Shown here piece after piece: positions 6,440-6,871 of a DNA stretch of 6,871 nucleotides (within the stretch, counting starts at the first letter, position 1; each line of letters starts with the position of its first letter). A model generated the notes under the pieces. That model did no database searches. It saw only the letters and a program-made list of their open reading frames with translations, and had not been told where the DNA came from. The DNA is from Helicobacteraceae bacterium (lineage in GTDB: Bacteria; Campylobacterota; Campylobacteria; Campylobacterales; Sulfurimonadaceae), in the NCBI GenBank assembly GCA_024635885.1, contig JAGXIA010000099.1, positions 1-6,871 of the forward strand. Direction: 5' to 3'. The translations under genes and the position numbers were made by a program.

Positions 6440-6660
6440 CAAAATCTGATAAAAATTTTGATAAGAAGCAAATGAATAAATATTAAGTTAAAAACATGGC
6501 AGTATACCTCTCAGTTTGGATGGAGCAGTCTTTAAAGATGTTTTTTAAATTATTTAAGTTTGAAAAAAAATTTTACTTTGGATAAAATGGGCAAAGAGAT
6601 AAATTATAAAAAATTAACTCATTTGCTCACAAGAGCATATCTACGCTGAAGCTACTGAGA
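6440..6660. other. Divergent intergenic region with two very short open frames
   Basis: The gap between the deacetylase and pcm genes is about 310 bases. Besides promoter elements it holds a 29-codon frame from ATG 6496 to TAA 6585, rich in K and F at its end, and a 20-codon frame from ATG 6587 to TGA 6649, starting one base after the first stops. Neither has a good ribosome binding site or a recognisable family, and the pcm promoter overlaps both. A small hairpin TGCTC-ACAA-GAGCA (6624-6637) lies in the predicted pcm leader. I see no tRNA or riboswitch. Confidence 0.35.
6560..6588 (+). promoter_or_regulatory. Sigma-70 promoter of pcm
   Basis: TTGAAA (6560-6565) and TAAAAT (6583-6588) are separated by 17 bases, the ideal spacing. 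Transcription would start near 6595, leaving a leader of about 90 bases before the pcm ATG, longer than for other genes in this window. Confidence 0.5.
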
Positions 6661-6686
6661 TTATTACTTATTTATAGGAGTAATTT

Positions 6687-6871
6687 ATGACTTCAAACAG
6701 AAATTTAATAGACCATCTAATAAACAGCGGCGCACTGCATTCAAACAATATTACAGAAGCTTTTACAAATGTAGATAGAATAGACTTTGTCCTCCATCCA
6801 ACTGCCTCAGATGTTTATGCGGATTATGCGATTCCTATAGACTATGGACAAACAATATCACAACCAACGAC
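6687..6871 (+). CDS. pcm: Protein-L-isoaspartate O-methyltransferase, N-terminal part (cut by window edge)
   Basis: The first 61 codons of a SAM-dependent methyltransferase that repairs isoaspartyl residues in aged proteins. The visible segment opens MTSNRNLIDHLINSGAL, continues with an AFTNVDRIDFVLHP segment that corresponds to the family's VPRExFV region, and ends in YAIPIDYGQTISQPTT, matching the family signature (PLPIGxGQTISQP) that precedes the SAM-binding motif I. The catalytic SAM-binding core lies beyond the right edge; full-length members have about 210 residues. The ATG has AGGAG 6 bases upstream at 6676-6680. It is transcribed away from the deacetylase gene, with its own promoter. 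Other members of the PCMT family (annotated methyltransferases acting on other substrates) are possible because only the N-terminus can be seen. Confidence 0.85.
   Translation, partial: MTSNRNLIDHLINSGALHSNNITEAFTNVDRIDFVLHPTASDVYADYAIPIDYGQTISQPT

Noticed and set aside
1..6871. Search for CRISPR repeats, insertion sequences, tRNA genes, toxin-antitoxin pairs or defence genes
   Set aside because: No spaced direct repeats, transposase motifs, tRNA cloverleaf or recognisable defence protein families were found; all long frames belong to housekeeping or chemotaxis families.

Overview
The window is AT-rich, densely coding bacterial DNA that looks like a free-living member of the Campylobacterota (Sulfurimonas-like). 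The assignment rests on AT-biased codon use, chemoreceptors with cytoplasmic tips of the type seen in that group, T-rich promoters with good -10 boxes and weak -35 boxes, and the company of an amrS-type radical SAM gene and a pcm gene. It is inferred from style; no taxonomic search could be run.

Layout, left to right: (1) a chemoreceptor on the minus strand, cut by the left edge, whose periplasmic sensor domain carries a c-type haem motif (CLSCH); (2) a gap of about 325 bases with the chemoreceptor promoter and a promoter for the next gene; (3) a plus-strand RNase Z-like metallo-beta-lactamase-fold protein; (4) a convergent minus-strand AmmeMemoRadiSam radical SAM enzyme (amrS), with only 3 bases between the two stop codons; (5) a divergent promoter region of about 260 bases; (6) a plus-strand chemoreceptor with a membrane hairpin, no periplasmic domain and a C-terminal zinc-binding CZB domain; (7) a convergent gap with a nested inverted repeat; (8) a minus-strand exported polysaccharide deacetylase; (9) a divergent gap of about 310 bases; (10) the first 61 codons of a protein-L-isoaspartate O-methyltransferase (pcm), cut by the right edge.

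Neighbouring genes alternate in strand, so nearly every gene appears to be its own transcription unit and no operon is visible. The two chemoreceptors are the only obvious functional pair: both feed the CheA/CheW array through the same tip sequence, but one probably senses through a periplasmic haem and the other through a cytoplasmic zinc site. RNase Z (tRNA 3' end processing), PCMT (protein repair), the deacetylase (envelope or extracellular polysaccharide) and AmrS (uncertain role) have no evident link to each other.

I found no mobile element, CRISPR array, tRNA, rRNA or integration signature, and no clear new multi-gene system. The points most worth a second look are the haem-type and CZB-type chemoreceptors, the RNase Z-like protein that lacks room for the usual tRNA-binding arm, and a few short open frames and hairpins in the gaps.
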